From the NCBI GenBank assembly GCA_964498965.1, contig CAZCJU010000052.1, positions 1 to 12,502 on the forward strand: a stretch of DNA of 12,502 nucleotides, written 5' to 3'. The position numbers and the translations under genes are program-made. The notes beneath the pieces were generated by a model. It did no database searches. It was not told the DNA's origin and worked only from the letters and a program-made list of their open reading frames with translations. The stretch's first letter is position 1. Every line of letters starts with the position of its first letter. The DNA is from CAZCJU01 sp964498965. Its GTDB lineage: Bacteria > Bacillota > Clostridia > Oscillospirales > CAG-272. Positions 5,819-12,158 of this stretch are shown here, piece after piece.

Positions 5819-6733
5819 ATGAAAAAATACAGAATTATTTCATTTTTGACAGCCCTGCTCATTCTCCTTTCCTCCTGCTCCGGCTCAAACAATGCCGACA
5901 CCGTAGGCGAAACAGACAAAAAAAGCGAGGACAGTACAGCGGAGCTTACATCGGACGACATGACGACAGACGTTCGAAGCGAAACCGATATTGTTACCGA
6001 ACCGATCACCGCCCCCGTAACCGAGCCTGTTACCGAACCGATCACCGCCCCCGTAACCGAGCCTGTTACCGAACCCATCATCGAGCCGGAAAGGTTTGAA
6101 TATAAGACAGATATTTCGGCATATGAAAAGTATATCGACCCCGAGGACAGAGATGCATATATCGTTTTGGTAAACGCCGATAATCCTTTGGATAAAGATT
6201 ACGTGCCGCAGGAGCTTACCGACTTAAAGGATACCGAAAAAGGACGCACCACGCAGCAAATGGTACTTACCGCCGCTAAAGCACTTGAAGCCTTGATTAT
6301 CGAGGCAAAAGCGAACGACTGTAAAAACGTCGTTGTGCTTAGCGGATACAGAAGCTACGCAAGGCAGGAATATCTCTTTAATAAGTACACAAACAACGAA
6401 ATGGAAAAGGACGGCTCGCTTACACGCGAAGAAGCGGAAGCGATAGTCGTAAAAGATACCTGCCGTGCCGGAACAAGTGAGCATCAAACCGGACTTTGCA
6501 CCGATATATGCTCTTTGAAGCAGGAATTCGGCGATACTTATGAGGCAAAATGGCTTGCGGAAAACTGCTATAAATTCGGCTTTATCCTCCGTTTTCCCGA
6601 AGATAAGACCGATATAACAAATATTATCTATGAACCGTGGCACTTCCGATTTGTCGGAAGATATCACGCCGAACGCATTTATAAGCTCGGTATGTGCCTT
6701 GAGGAATACACCGAATATCTTAAACAAAATTGA
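5819..6733 (+). CDS. Lipoprotein D-alanyl-D-alanine carboxypeptidase, VanY type
   Basis: A 304-residue surface lipoprotein of the VanY/M15B zinc carboxypeptidase family, expected to remove the terminal D-Ala from peptidoglycan stem peptides. A signal peptide ends in the lipobox LSSC with Cys20. Residues 21-92 form an acidic, Thr/Pro-rich stalk holding a perfect repeat of VTEPITAPVTEP. The catalytic domain covers about 95-300: SGYRSYARQ (175-183), GTSEHQTGLCTDI (218-230; zinc ligands His222 and Asp229 expected) and YEPWHFRFVG (271-280; Glu272 as catalytic acid/base, His275 as ligand). Cys227 occupies a position usually held by Ala or another small residue. The ATG at 5819 fits the signal peptide, but no clear ribosome site precedes it; an in-frame GTG at 5807 adds only four residues. 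The gene follows galE by 17 bases and may depend on translation from upstream. A reading frame open from 5675 is only overlap with galE. Confidence 0.9.
   Translation: MKKYRIISFLTALLILLSSCSGSNNADTVGETDKKSEDSTAELTSDDMTTDVRSETDIVTEPITAPVTEPVTEPITAPVTEPVTEPIIEPERFEYKTDISAYEKYIDPEDRDAYIVLVNADNPLDKDYVPQELTDLKDTEKGRTTQQMVLTAAKALEALIIEAKANDCKNVVVLSGYRSYARQEYLFNKYTNNEMEKDGSLTREEAEAIVVKDTCRAGTSEHQTGLCTDICSLKQEFGDTYEAKWLAENCYKFGFILRFPEDKTDITNIIYEPWHFRFVGRYHAERIYKLGMCLEEYTEYLKQN
5993..6076 (+). repeat. 36-base perfect tandem repeat in the carboxypeptidase stalk
   Basis: Two identical 36-base units (5993-6028 and 6029-6064) are followed by an almost intact third start (6065-6076). Each unit encodes VTEPITAPVTEP. 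Within a unit, 12-base sub-blocks also resemble each other (TEP/TAP alternation). The perfect nucleotide identity, with no silent differences, suggests recent duplication or copy-number change by slippage. The repeat alters stalk length and leaves the reading frame intact. Confidence 0.9.
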
Positions 6734-6760
6734 ATAATAATCAAAAATGCCGCCTATAAT
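6730..6760 (+). promoter_or_regulatory. Possible promoter of the small helical-bundle gene
   Basis: A perfect TATAAT (6755-6760) follows TTGAAT (6730-6735) at a 19-base spacing, longer than ideal. A transcript from it would start near 6767 and carry a leader of about 26 bases. The -10 sits directly after the left arm of the 6743-6792 inverted repeat. Confidence 0.4.
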
Positions 6761-6792
6761 CTAACTCAGATGAATAAAAAGGCGGTATTTTT
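6743..6792 (+). promoter_or_regulatory. Hairpin covering the ribosome site of the downstream gene
   Basis: AAAAATGCCGCC (6743-6754) can pair over 12 bp (one G-U pair) with GGCGGTATTTTT (6781-6792), enclosing a 26-base loop. The right arm contains the only plausible ribosome site (GGCGG, 6781-6785) and ends immediately before the ATG at 6793. In read-through transcripts from the carboxypeptidase gene this would act as a terminator-like hairpin with a T-run or mask translation. Transcripts starting at the internal TATAAT would lack the left arm and be free to translate. Confidence 0.5.
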
Positions 6793-7236
6793 ATGAAAAA
6801 AAACAGTGATAACCCGAATGAAGCTTTGCTTCAAGATATTTACAGCTCATCGAAAATGGGAGTGGAGTCCATTGCAAAGCTACTGCCGAAAGTGCAGAAC
6901 CAAGCCTTTAAGAATACACTGTCATCTCAGCTCTCCGCTTACCAAGGCTTCGCCTCCGACGCAACGACACGACTTACTCAAATGAACGTTGTACCGAAAG
7001 ACGCAACATTCATGCAAAAGCTGCCTGCCGAATTTGGCATAGCAATGGAAACGGCAATGGATAATTCCGACAGTAAAATCGCAGAGCTTATGATAAACGG
7101 ATCGGTAATGGGTATAACAGACATGAAAAAAGCAATCGCATCCAATAATTCGGTCCAACCCGACACCGTAACCCTCGCCCAAAACGTCATCACCTTCCAT
7201 GAGCAAAACATCAACGACCTGACCCAATATCTTTGA
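6793..7236 (+). CDS. Small helical-bundle protein of unknown function
   Basis: A 147-residue, soluble, all-helical protein with no signal peptide, membrane segment or cysteine. I recognise the general pattern (LLQDIYSSSKMGVESIAKLLPKV near the start, a central AMDNSDSKIAELMINGSVMGITDMKKAI, a closing FHEQNINDLTQYL) from uncharacterised Clostridia proteins; the helix spacing resembles ferritin-like four-helix bundles such as DUF2383. There is no obvious EXXH or diiron set, so I do not claim metal binding. The start is the ATG at 6793 with a weak GGCGG site seven bases upstream that is tied up in a hairpin. It follows the carboxypeptidase gene by 59 bases and ends just before a strong terminator. 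Role unknown. Confidence 0.75.
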   Translation: MKKNSDNPNEALLQDIYSSSKMGVESIAKLLPKVQNQAFKNTLSSQLSAYQGFASDATTRLTQMNVVPKDATFMQKLPAEFGIAMETAMDNSDSKIAELMINGSVMGITDMKKAIASNNSVQPDTVTLAQNVITFHEQNINDLTQYL

Positions 7237-7240
7237 CTGC

Positions 7241-7279
7241 AAAGAAATACCGAGATCTGCCCGATCTCGGTATTTCTTT
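7241..7279. terminator. Bidirectional Rho-independent terminator
   Basis: A perfect 17-bp stem: AAAGAAATACCGAGATC (7241-7257), loop TGCCC (7258-7262), and GATCTCGGTATTTCTTT (7263-7279). A-rich and T-rich stem ends flank a GC core, so it works for both strands. It sits between the stop codons of the convergent helical-bundle gene and the WG-like lipoprotein gene and probably ends both units. Confidence 0.92.
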
Positions 7280-7300
7280 ATTTATTCGTTGCTTCGCACC

Positions 7301-8464
7301 TCAAAACAACGGCTCAAGATTCATATCATAGAACGAATACGAATATGAATAAGCTTCAACTTTTTCCCCTATGCAAATCACCCCTTCGGACGAGAGAGAA
7401 TACCCATCAATTTCTTTTTCGTGCAGAAGTTTTCCTTGTAAGTCGTATATTAATATTTTTCCTTTTGTTGACCCCATAGCTTGTTTTGAGCATACTACGA
7501 TATTTTTTTCGTCAAATGTAATGCTTTCCACATACCCTTCAACTTCATTCGGCTCAAAAAGTAACTTTCCGCTTTCATCAACTAATGAAAAATAATACTT
7601 ATGTGCATCATCATTATAAAATTCAACCGCACTCTTTCCATTTATAAAATCCGTTGTAGTGTAAATGTTATCATACGGAAGTTCAAGAACGGTTTTTCTG
7701 GTTATTTCTTCAACATACTCTCCTGTGTCCATTCCTCTAACCCACATACTTGATGGTATTTGCAAAGAAAGTTCTTCTGTGTTGCCTACTTTTTTGGTAT
7801 TCAAATCGATATATTTTTTATAACCATCGCCAAACAAAATCACATTGTCGTAGTATATAGCCGGTTTACTATTATAATTCATTATGCAACTCATTTCATC
7901 GTACAGATCTTCGGACGGTCCAATAACCCATTCAAATTTTGTGTTCATTATACCCATTTTATTCACTGTCGCTGAGTATGTATATTCGTTTGCTTCGGCA
8001 ATAATATATCCACTTTCAAAAAGACACTTACAAAACTTTGTAGCACCAACATCATTGGGGTACGTAAATTTTCCCTTTTCATCGCAAATTGCACCATCTA
8101 ATTCAAACATACCGTTTACAAAACGATAATCTTCGCCAACTGACATTACTTTATTCAATTCAAACAAAATATTGCCCTTTTTATCAATGCAATACATTGT
8201 ATAATTAACGCCATCATTATTAACCTTAACAATTGCTTTTCCATCGGAATACCCGGCGGTCCAATTAATCGTTCCGCTGATTTTTTGCTTGCCGGAAGAC
8301 CCGCCGTTTTCGCCATCAATCGACGAATTTCCCTCTCCGCCATTATTTTTCTTTTTAGTCACCACTGCATCATCGTCATTTCCATTCGTTTCGGAATCGG
8401 AGCAACCAGCTGCGAACCCCAAAACCATTAGCAACGCCATTAGTAAACAAATCTTTTTTATCAT
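7301..8464 (-). CDS. Lipoprotein with WG-repeat-like beta domain
   Basis: A 387-residue predicted surface lipoprotein of unknown function. MIKKICLLMALLMVLGFAAGC is a signal peptide with lipobox AAGC (Cys21). Residues 22-62 are a Gly/Asn/Ser/Asp-rich linker. The rest is rich in beta-strand and aromatic residues, with segments resembling WG (KWG-type) repeats: YSDGKAIVKVN followed by YCIDKKGNILFEL (72-103), and late in the protein LVDESGKLLFEPNE. Repeat identity is weak, so a small beta-propeller or beta-solenoid is only an inference. AGAAAGGA (8478-8471) is six bases before the ATG. It is last of three lipoprotein genes on this strand, 21 bases after the previous stop, and clearly more AT-rich than the guaB-galE region. 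A role in surface binding or envelope sensing is possible; no catalytic motif is visible. Confidence 0.75.
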   Translation of the reverse strand: MIKKICLLMALLMVLGFAAGCSDSETNGNDDDAVVTKKKNNGGEGNSSIDGENGGSSGKQKISGTINWTAGYSDGKAIVKVNNDGVNYTMYCIDKKGNILFELNKVMSVGEDYRFVNGMFELDGAICDEKGKFTYPNDVGATKFCKCLFESGYIIAEANEYTYSATVNKMGIMNTKFEWVIGPSEDLYDEMSCIMNYNSKPAIYYDNVILFGDGYKKYIDLNTKKVGNTEELSLQIPSSMWVRGMDTGEYVEEITRKTVLELPYDNIYTTTDFINGKSAVEFYNDDAHKYYFSLVDESGKLLFEPNEVEGYVESITFDEKNIVVCSKQAMGSTKGKILIYDLQGKLLHEKEIDGYSLSSEGVICIGEKVEAYSYSYSFYDMNLEPLF

Positions 8465-8485
8465 ATTTTTTCCTTTCTCATTTTT

Positions 8486-9322
8486 TTATTTTTTCGCAAC
8501 AGGAGCGACGAGCGTATATTCACTTGTATCTGTCATTCCGTCCATGACGCCTTTCAAAACGACATATGTGTTTTCACTGCCTGCCGCTATGCTTATCAAT
8601 GTCGTGTTAGAGGTAAAACTATTGCTCAAAATGTTTCCGTATTTTGTTTGCAGCGTACCGAGTTTTGATATCAGCTCGGACTCCGTATTATATCCGAGTT
8701 TTGATACGTATTCATCAAGTGTCAGCTCTCTGTCATTATTCAAATCGAAATAGTAACCTCTGTAATCGCAATTATAGTGCGAGCATTGATGCCCGGAAGC
8801 ATAATCAACCACGATAGCAACCAAGTTTTTGTATACTCTGTACTCATATGTAATTCTGTAAACCATGTTGCCCTCGGTATAATTCTGCAATGTATTATAC
8901 GCAGGCGAGCAATCGCTGTAAATTTTGTCGTTGAGTTTTTTTACATTGGCGGTCGAAACATTGATTTTCGGGATTTGTAAGCTGTGATACGTTCCCTCGG
9001 CAGGCACCGACTCCGCAACAACCTCTCTTTTGTAATTCAACGCATCGGTAACGAGATCCTCATCTGACGGAATAACGGTCATAGTATCTGCATCGGTGAT
9101 TTCGGCTGTCGCTATATCGACATATGCAGTCGTATCATAGTAAAATACGGTGTCAAAGTCCTCATAGTCGCTTTCGCCGACCGTATCCTCCGTTGCACGC
9201 TTCGTTCTCTTTACCCTTGTTTCTTCATCGTCGTCAAAATCTACGTCATCATTCGCACCCGTACAGCCCGCCACACAGCCAAGCACCACAACAAGAGCCA
9301 ATAATAAACAAATTTTCTTCAT
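8486..9322 (-). CDS. Lipoprotein with DUF4163/DUF3298-like domain
   Basis: A 278-residue predicted lipoprotein. MKKICLLLALVVVLGCVAGC gives lipobox VAGC with Cys20. Residues 21-105 are an acidic linker (many Asp, Glu, Thr). From about 112 the pattern HSLQIPKINVSTANVKKLNDKIYSD, then YRITYEYRVYKNLVAIVVDYASG, then YYFDLNNDRELTLDEYVSKLG is that of the DUF4163/DUF3298 type of extracytoplasmic domain found in RsiV- and PdaC-like proteins; the assignment is by memory of the pattern. There is no deacetylase or transmembrane part, so no enzyme activity is claimed. The start at 9322 is chosen over an in-frame upstream ATG at 9367 because GGAGG (9335-9331) is correctly placed and the signal peptide begins there. 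The same domain occurs in the upstream gene, making the two paralogues. Middle gene of the lipoprotein operon. Confidence 0.78.
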   Translation of the reverse strand: MKKICLLLALVVVLGCVAGCTGANDDVDFDDDEETRVKRTKRATEDTVGESDYEDFDTVFYYDTTAYVDIATAEITDADTMTVIPSDEDLVTDALNYKREVVAESVPAEGTYHSLQIPKINVSTANVKKLNDKIYSDCSPAYNTLQNYTEGNMVYRITYEYRVYKNLVAIVVDYASGHQCSHYNCDYRGYYFDLNNDRELTLDEYVSKLGYNTESELISKLGTLQTKYGNILSNSFTSNTTLISIAAGSENTYVVLKGVMDGMTDTSEYTLVAPVAKK

Positions 9323-9356
9323 TTCAAATTCCTCCACATTTATTACATTAAAATTT

Positions 9357-10925
9357 TCAAGATTCAATATTTATCCACAACGCCGGACGGAACGCACTGT
9401 AAGAGAAGTCGACAAGGCTACCACGCTCATCGACGTCGCCTTCGTAGTCGACACAGGCGGTACAGAACTGATCGTAACCGGGGGAGCGAAGAAGCCAGCA
9501 CCAACAGTTGCCGTAATATCTATCATTAAACTTTTCTACATAGACTCCGTTTGCAATCGCATATTCGGTAGCCTTGCATTGTCTTGCACTTTCATACTTG
9601 TTTACTTCGTTTATGCTGAGAAGAAATATTCTGTCTTGAGTGTCATTGCCGGCATCTGTGTCATAAGTTGTATTATCTTCTGCTGTAACTTTTGTAGTTA
9701 CAACTTTAGATCTTTCATCGGCGGTGAACGCTGTGTTTAGAAAATCATTATTAAGCCATTGACGCAAGGTACAGGTTTCCCAAGTTACTTCAGTCGGTTC
9801 GGTGTTGTATGGTTTAGCATCAAGGGCATATTTGCTTATAATGAGGGCTTTGCTACCCCGTATATCGAGTACAAGCCATTCGATATCTTCTTTACCGTTT
9901 GATATATTGTTATCCTGCTCATAGTCACCGAATGTTATGTAGTCACCGACTTTTACGTTTTTGAACGCACTTTCAAATATTGAGCCTACGGCATAATCCC
10001 CCACATTAAATACGCTTACATAATCATCAAAGGCGACATATGCCATACTTTCGCCTACGGCACAGCCTATCACATCACCGTAAACATTTGTGTGCGATTT
10101 TCCGTCCAACGCCTCCATGTTTTTTAATCTTCGTTTCAAGCTTGAAGCCGTAAAGCCAAGTGAAACCGCATACTCATCAAATGTCAGTTCTTTATCGTTT
10201 TTCATGTCATAATAAAAGCATATATATCTCAAGTAGCCACAGGTTGCCGGTCTGGCACCCATTTCCGATATAATAATGCCGACAAGTCCATCATAAGTCT
10301 TGTATTTATAGTTTATTTCAAATCTATAATTGTAATCATCGCCGCTTTGAACCGCTTCGCACACCTTGAAAAACTCACTGTATATTTTGGCATTAAACTT
10401 TAATGCATTCTCGCTCGACATATTAAGTTTCGGAACATATATTTTATGCCTTGGATTATCGGTGCTAAATGCATCGGGATCTGAAACACTCTTGGAAATC
10501 GATACAGCATCAACCACCGCAACAACCGGAAGCGTTACGGTGCCTGTCGTATCCTCTTTCGGCTTTTCTTCTTCTTTTTTGGTGGTAACAGCCGGTTTGG
10601 TCGTCGGTGCTTCGGTTACAACAGGCTTTTTCTCCGTTTCCGATGCGGTCGTAACCTTATCTGTAACGACAACTGTAACGGTAGATGTGTCCGCCGTCGT
10701 GTCTGTCGGCACTTCATCGTCTTCGCTCGTGTCGATCGTCACATCGGCGGTATCCGATGTCGTATCGCTTTCGGTGTCCTCGGTCGGTGTACTTTCCTCC
10801 GAACCCTTAGTCACCGTTTCGCTCTCCGCTACTGTGTCCGTTCCGCTTTCCGAGCTTGACCCGGAACAGCCGACGGTACAACAAAGCACCATGATAAGTG
10901 CCAAAAGTAAACAAATCTTTTTCAT
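9357..10925 (-). CDS. Large modular lipoprotein: acidic stalk, DUF3298-like domain, DUF6273-like domain
   Basis: A 522-residue predicted surface lipoprotein. Residues 1-20 are the signal peptide and lipobox (TVGC, Cys20). Residues 21-128 form a Thr/Ser/Asp/Glu-rich stalk ending in Lys/Glu/Pro-rich sequence, likely spanning the wall. Residues about 160-320 resemble the DUF4163/DUF3298-like domain of the next gene (KIYVPKLNMSSENALKFNAKIYSE; FYYDMKNDKELTFDEYAVSLG). Residues about 326-522 match the DUF6273 pattern common in Clostridia surface proteins: ITFGDYEQDN, NGKEDIEWLVLDI, SKYALD, TLRQWLNNDFLNTAF, DRIFLLSINEV, CWLLRSPG, and FRPALWINI at the end. DUF6273 has no known biochemical function that I can cite, though the fold hints at carbohydrate or ligand binding (inference). 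GGAGG (10938-10934) is well spaced for the ATG. It is the first of three lipoprotein genes; the next begins 34 bases after its stop. Confidence 0.8.
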   Translation of the reverse strand: MKKICLLLALIMVLCCTVGCSGSSSESGTDTVAESETVTKGSEESTPTEDTESDTTSDTADVTIDTSEDDEVPTDTTADTSTVTVVVTDKVTTASETEKKPVVTEAPTTKPAVTTKKEEEKPKEDTTGTVTLPVVAVVDAVSISKSVSDPDAFSTDNPRHKIYVPKLNMSSENALKFNAKIYSEFFKVCEAVQSGDDYNYRFEINYKYKTYDGLVGIIISEMGARPATCGYLRYICFYYDMKNDKELTFDEYAVSLGFTASSLKRRLKNMEALDGKSHTNVYGDVIGCAVGESMAYVAFDDYVSVFNVGDYAVGSIFESAFKNVKVGDYITFGDYEQDNNISNGKEDIEWLVLDIRGSKALIISKYALDAKPYNTEPTEVTWETCTLRQWLNNDFLNTAFTADERSKVVTTKVTAEDNTTYDTDAGNDTQDRIFLLSINEVNKYESARQCKATEYAIANGVYVEKFNDRYYGNCWCWLLRSPGYDQFCTACVDYEGDVDERGSLVDFSYSAFRPALWINIES

Positions 10926-10954
10926 TTAAAAATCCTCCGTTTCAATGTATATAT

Positions 10955-10986
10955 ATTATACACTAAATATTTTATAAATTTGTCGA
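10955..10986 (-). promoter_or_regulatory. Possible promoter of the lipoprotein operon
   Basis: On the minus strand a perfect TATAAT (10960-10955) lies 16 bases before the ribosome site of the first lipoprotein gene. The best -35 candidate is TCGACA (10986-10981) at a long 20-base spacing; at 17 bases the hexamer is only ACAAAT. No hairpin separates this from the upstream regulator-like gene, so read-through is also possible. Confidence 0.45.
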
Positions 10987-11003
10987 ACTCATTTGTCGCA
11001 GCT

Positions 11004-12158
11004 TTATTGTGAAATATCGTTCTCAATCGCCCGAACAAGCTCGTTGAAAAAGCTATCCGAAAGAAATCGTTTAACATTTGCGATTTTCGCTTCGCTTTTT
11101 TCGTTTTGCAATTCCTCTCGATTGTAGACGATACCCGCCAAAGCATTAAGTATAAGCCAATCGTACGGTGCGGAAGCGTCCAAAACGGGGAATCCGCACT
11201 CATACAGCATTTTATTCAGTCGTACTCGTCTGTTTCGTATCTCGGTTTCTTCCGCACACTTGAAATTTGTATGAGCGTCGTTTTCGCATTCATTAAGTAA
11301 AACTATCATTATGAGTTGTTTTCTTGTCACCTGCTTTTTACCACACACAGTCGCTTCCAAACCTACTCTGTACACATTGCCGTAAATCAATTCTTTCAGA
11401 AGCTTACGATATTTCCCGAAATTTGCAAGTTTGATCGCATATATTTTACCGTCTAAAGTAAAGTCAATCGACATTTGTCCCGATATTCTCGATAAGGTTT
11501 TTTCGATTCCGTATTTCCTGCGGTATGCTTCGATATTTTTATCGATTTCATTCATAAAGCACGAATAGGCGATCATATTGAATTTATCAAATCGATAGTT
11601 CGCATTTCTTATAAATTTTTCAAGCTCGTCCGCCGTACACAATTCATCAACCGACATTTTTAACTTCGAAGCGTTATCATATCGACAAACTTTTGAGTTA
11701 TCGTTATCGGCACATTTTTTCACGGACGCAATCAAATTTCTACACCGCAATAGTCTGTCCTTACCGTTCATGGCGAGAATTTTAGATTTTTGCAGAAAAA
11801 AATAATATATCAGATCCTTATAATTGCCGTAATAAAGCCACTCATGAAAACAGTATTTTCTTACAAAGATTTCCGCTTGAAAATAATCAAGACCGAAATA
11901 TATCGAAAGCTCAAACGCCTTATCCCTCGAAACGGGCATACCGTTGCACCACCTGACGATATTGTCCGAATTAAACAGCGACTTAAATTCACGTTCATCG
12001 TAATCCTCGGGAGCGTTTTCTATAATGCTGTTCAGCATATCGCTCGGCAAACGCCTTTCGAGCTTGAGCAAGCACTCTATCGCCGCTTGTGCGGAATACA
12101 TTTTTTCGGCAATGCCGTTATCGTCATTTTGACACATTTCATAATAGTCGTATGTCAT
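11004..12158 (-). CDS. Uncharacterised cytoplasmic protein with HTH-like N-terminal segment
   Basis: A 384-residue protein without signal peptide or membrane segment and rich in Lys, Arg, Cys and Tyr. Residues 60-130 (FNSDNIVRWCNGMPVSRDKAFELSIYFGLDYFQAEIFVRKYC, then LYYGNYKDLIYYFFL) resemble the degenerate XRE/Cro-type helix-turn-helix plus helical pairs I recall from uncharacterised gut Clostridia proteins. The closing RLNKMLYECGFPVLDASAPYDWLIL segment (313-337) also fits that group. A central part with TRKQLIMIVLLNE may be another helical bundle. Neither DNA binding nor function is established. GAGGG (12167-12163) precedes the ATG by four bases. The gene lies 78 bases upstream of the lipoprotein genes on the same strand with no terminator between, so it may regulate or be co-transcribed with them. 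Composition is AT-rich like that operon. Confidence 0.7.
   Translation of the reverse strand: MTYDYYEMCQNDDNGIAEKMYSAQAAIECLLKLERRLPSDMLNSIIENAPEDYDEREFKSLFNSDNIVRWCNGMPVSRDKAFELSIYFGLDYFQAEIFVRKYCFHEWLYYGNYKDLIYYFFLQKSKILAMNGKDRLLRCRNLIASVKKCADNDNSKVCRYDNASKLKMSVDELCTADELEKFIRNANYRFDKFNMIAYSCFMNEIDKNIEAYRRKYGIEKTLSRISGQMSIDFTLDGKIYAIKLANFGKYRKLLKELIYGNVYRVGLEATVCGKKQVTRKQLIMIVLLNECENDAHTNFKCAEETEIRNRRVRLNKMLYECGFPVLDASAPYDWLILNALAGIVYNREELQNEKSEAKIANVKRFLSDSFFNELVRAIENDISQ

Noticed and set aside
5993..6076. Possible CRISPR-like repeats
   Set aside because: Units are directly adjacent without spacers and lie in frame inside a coding sequence.
5632..6081. 149-codon minus-strand frame with regular GSVTGSVTGAVIG sequence
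   Set aside because: The regular pattern is only the antisense reading of the 36-base tandem repeat in the carboxypeptidase stalk.
6218..6240. Frameshift or truncation in the carboxypeptidase
   Set aside because: The frame is open from signal peptide to the YEPWHF motif with all expected zinc-site residues, so the gene appears intact.
10366..10929. 187-codon plus-strand frame rich in Ser, Thr and Val
   Set aside because: Antisense to the low-complexity acidic stalk of the modular lipoprotein; it lacks a ribosome site.
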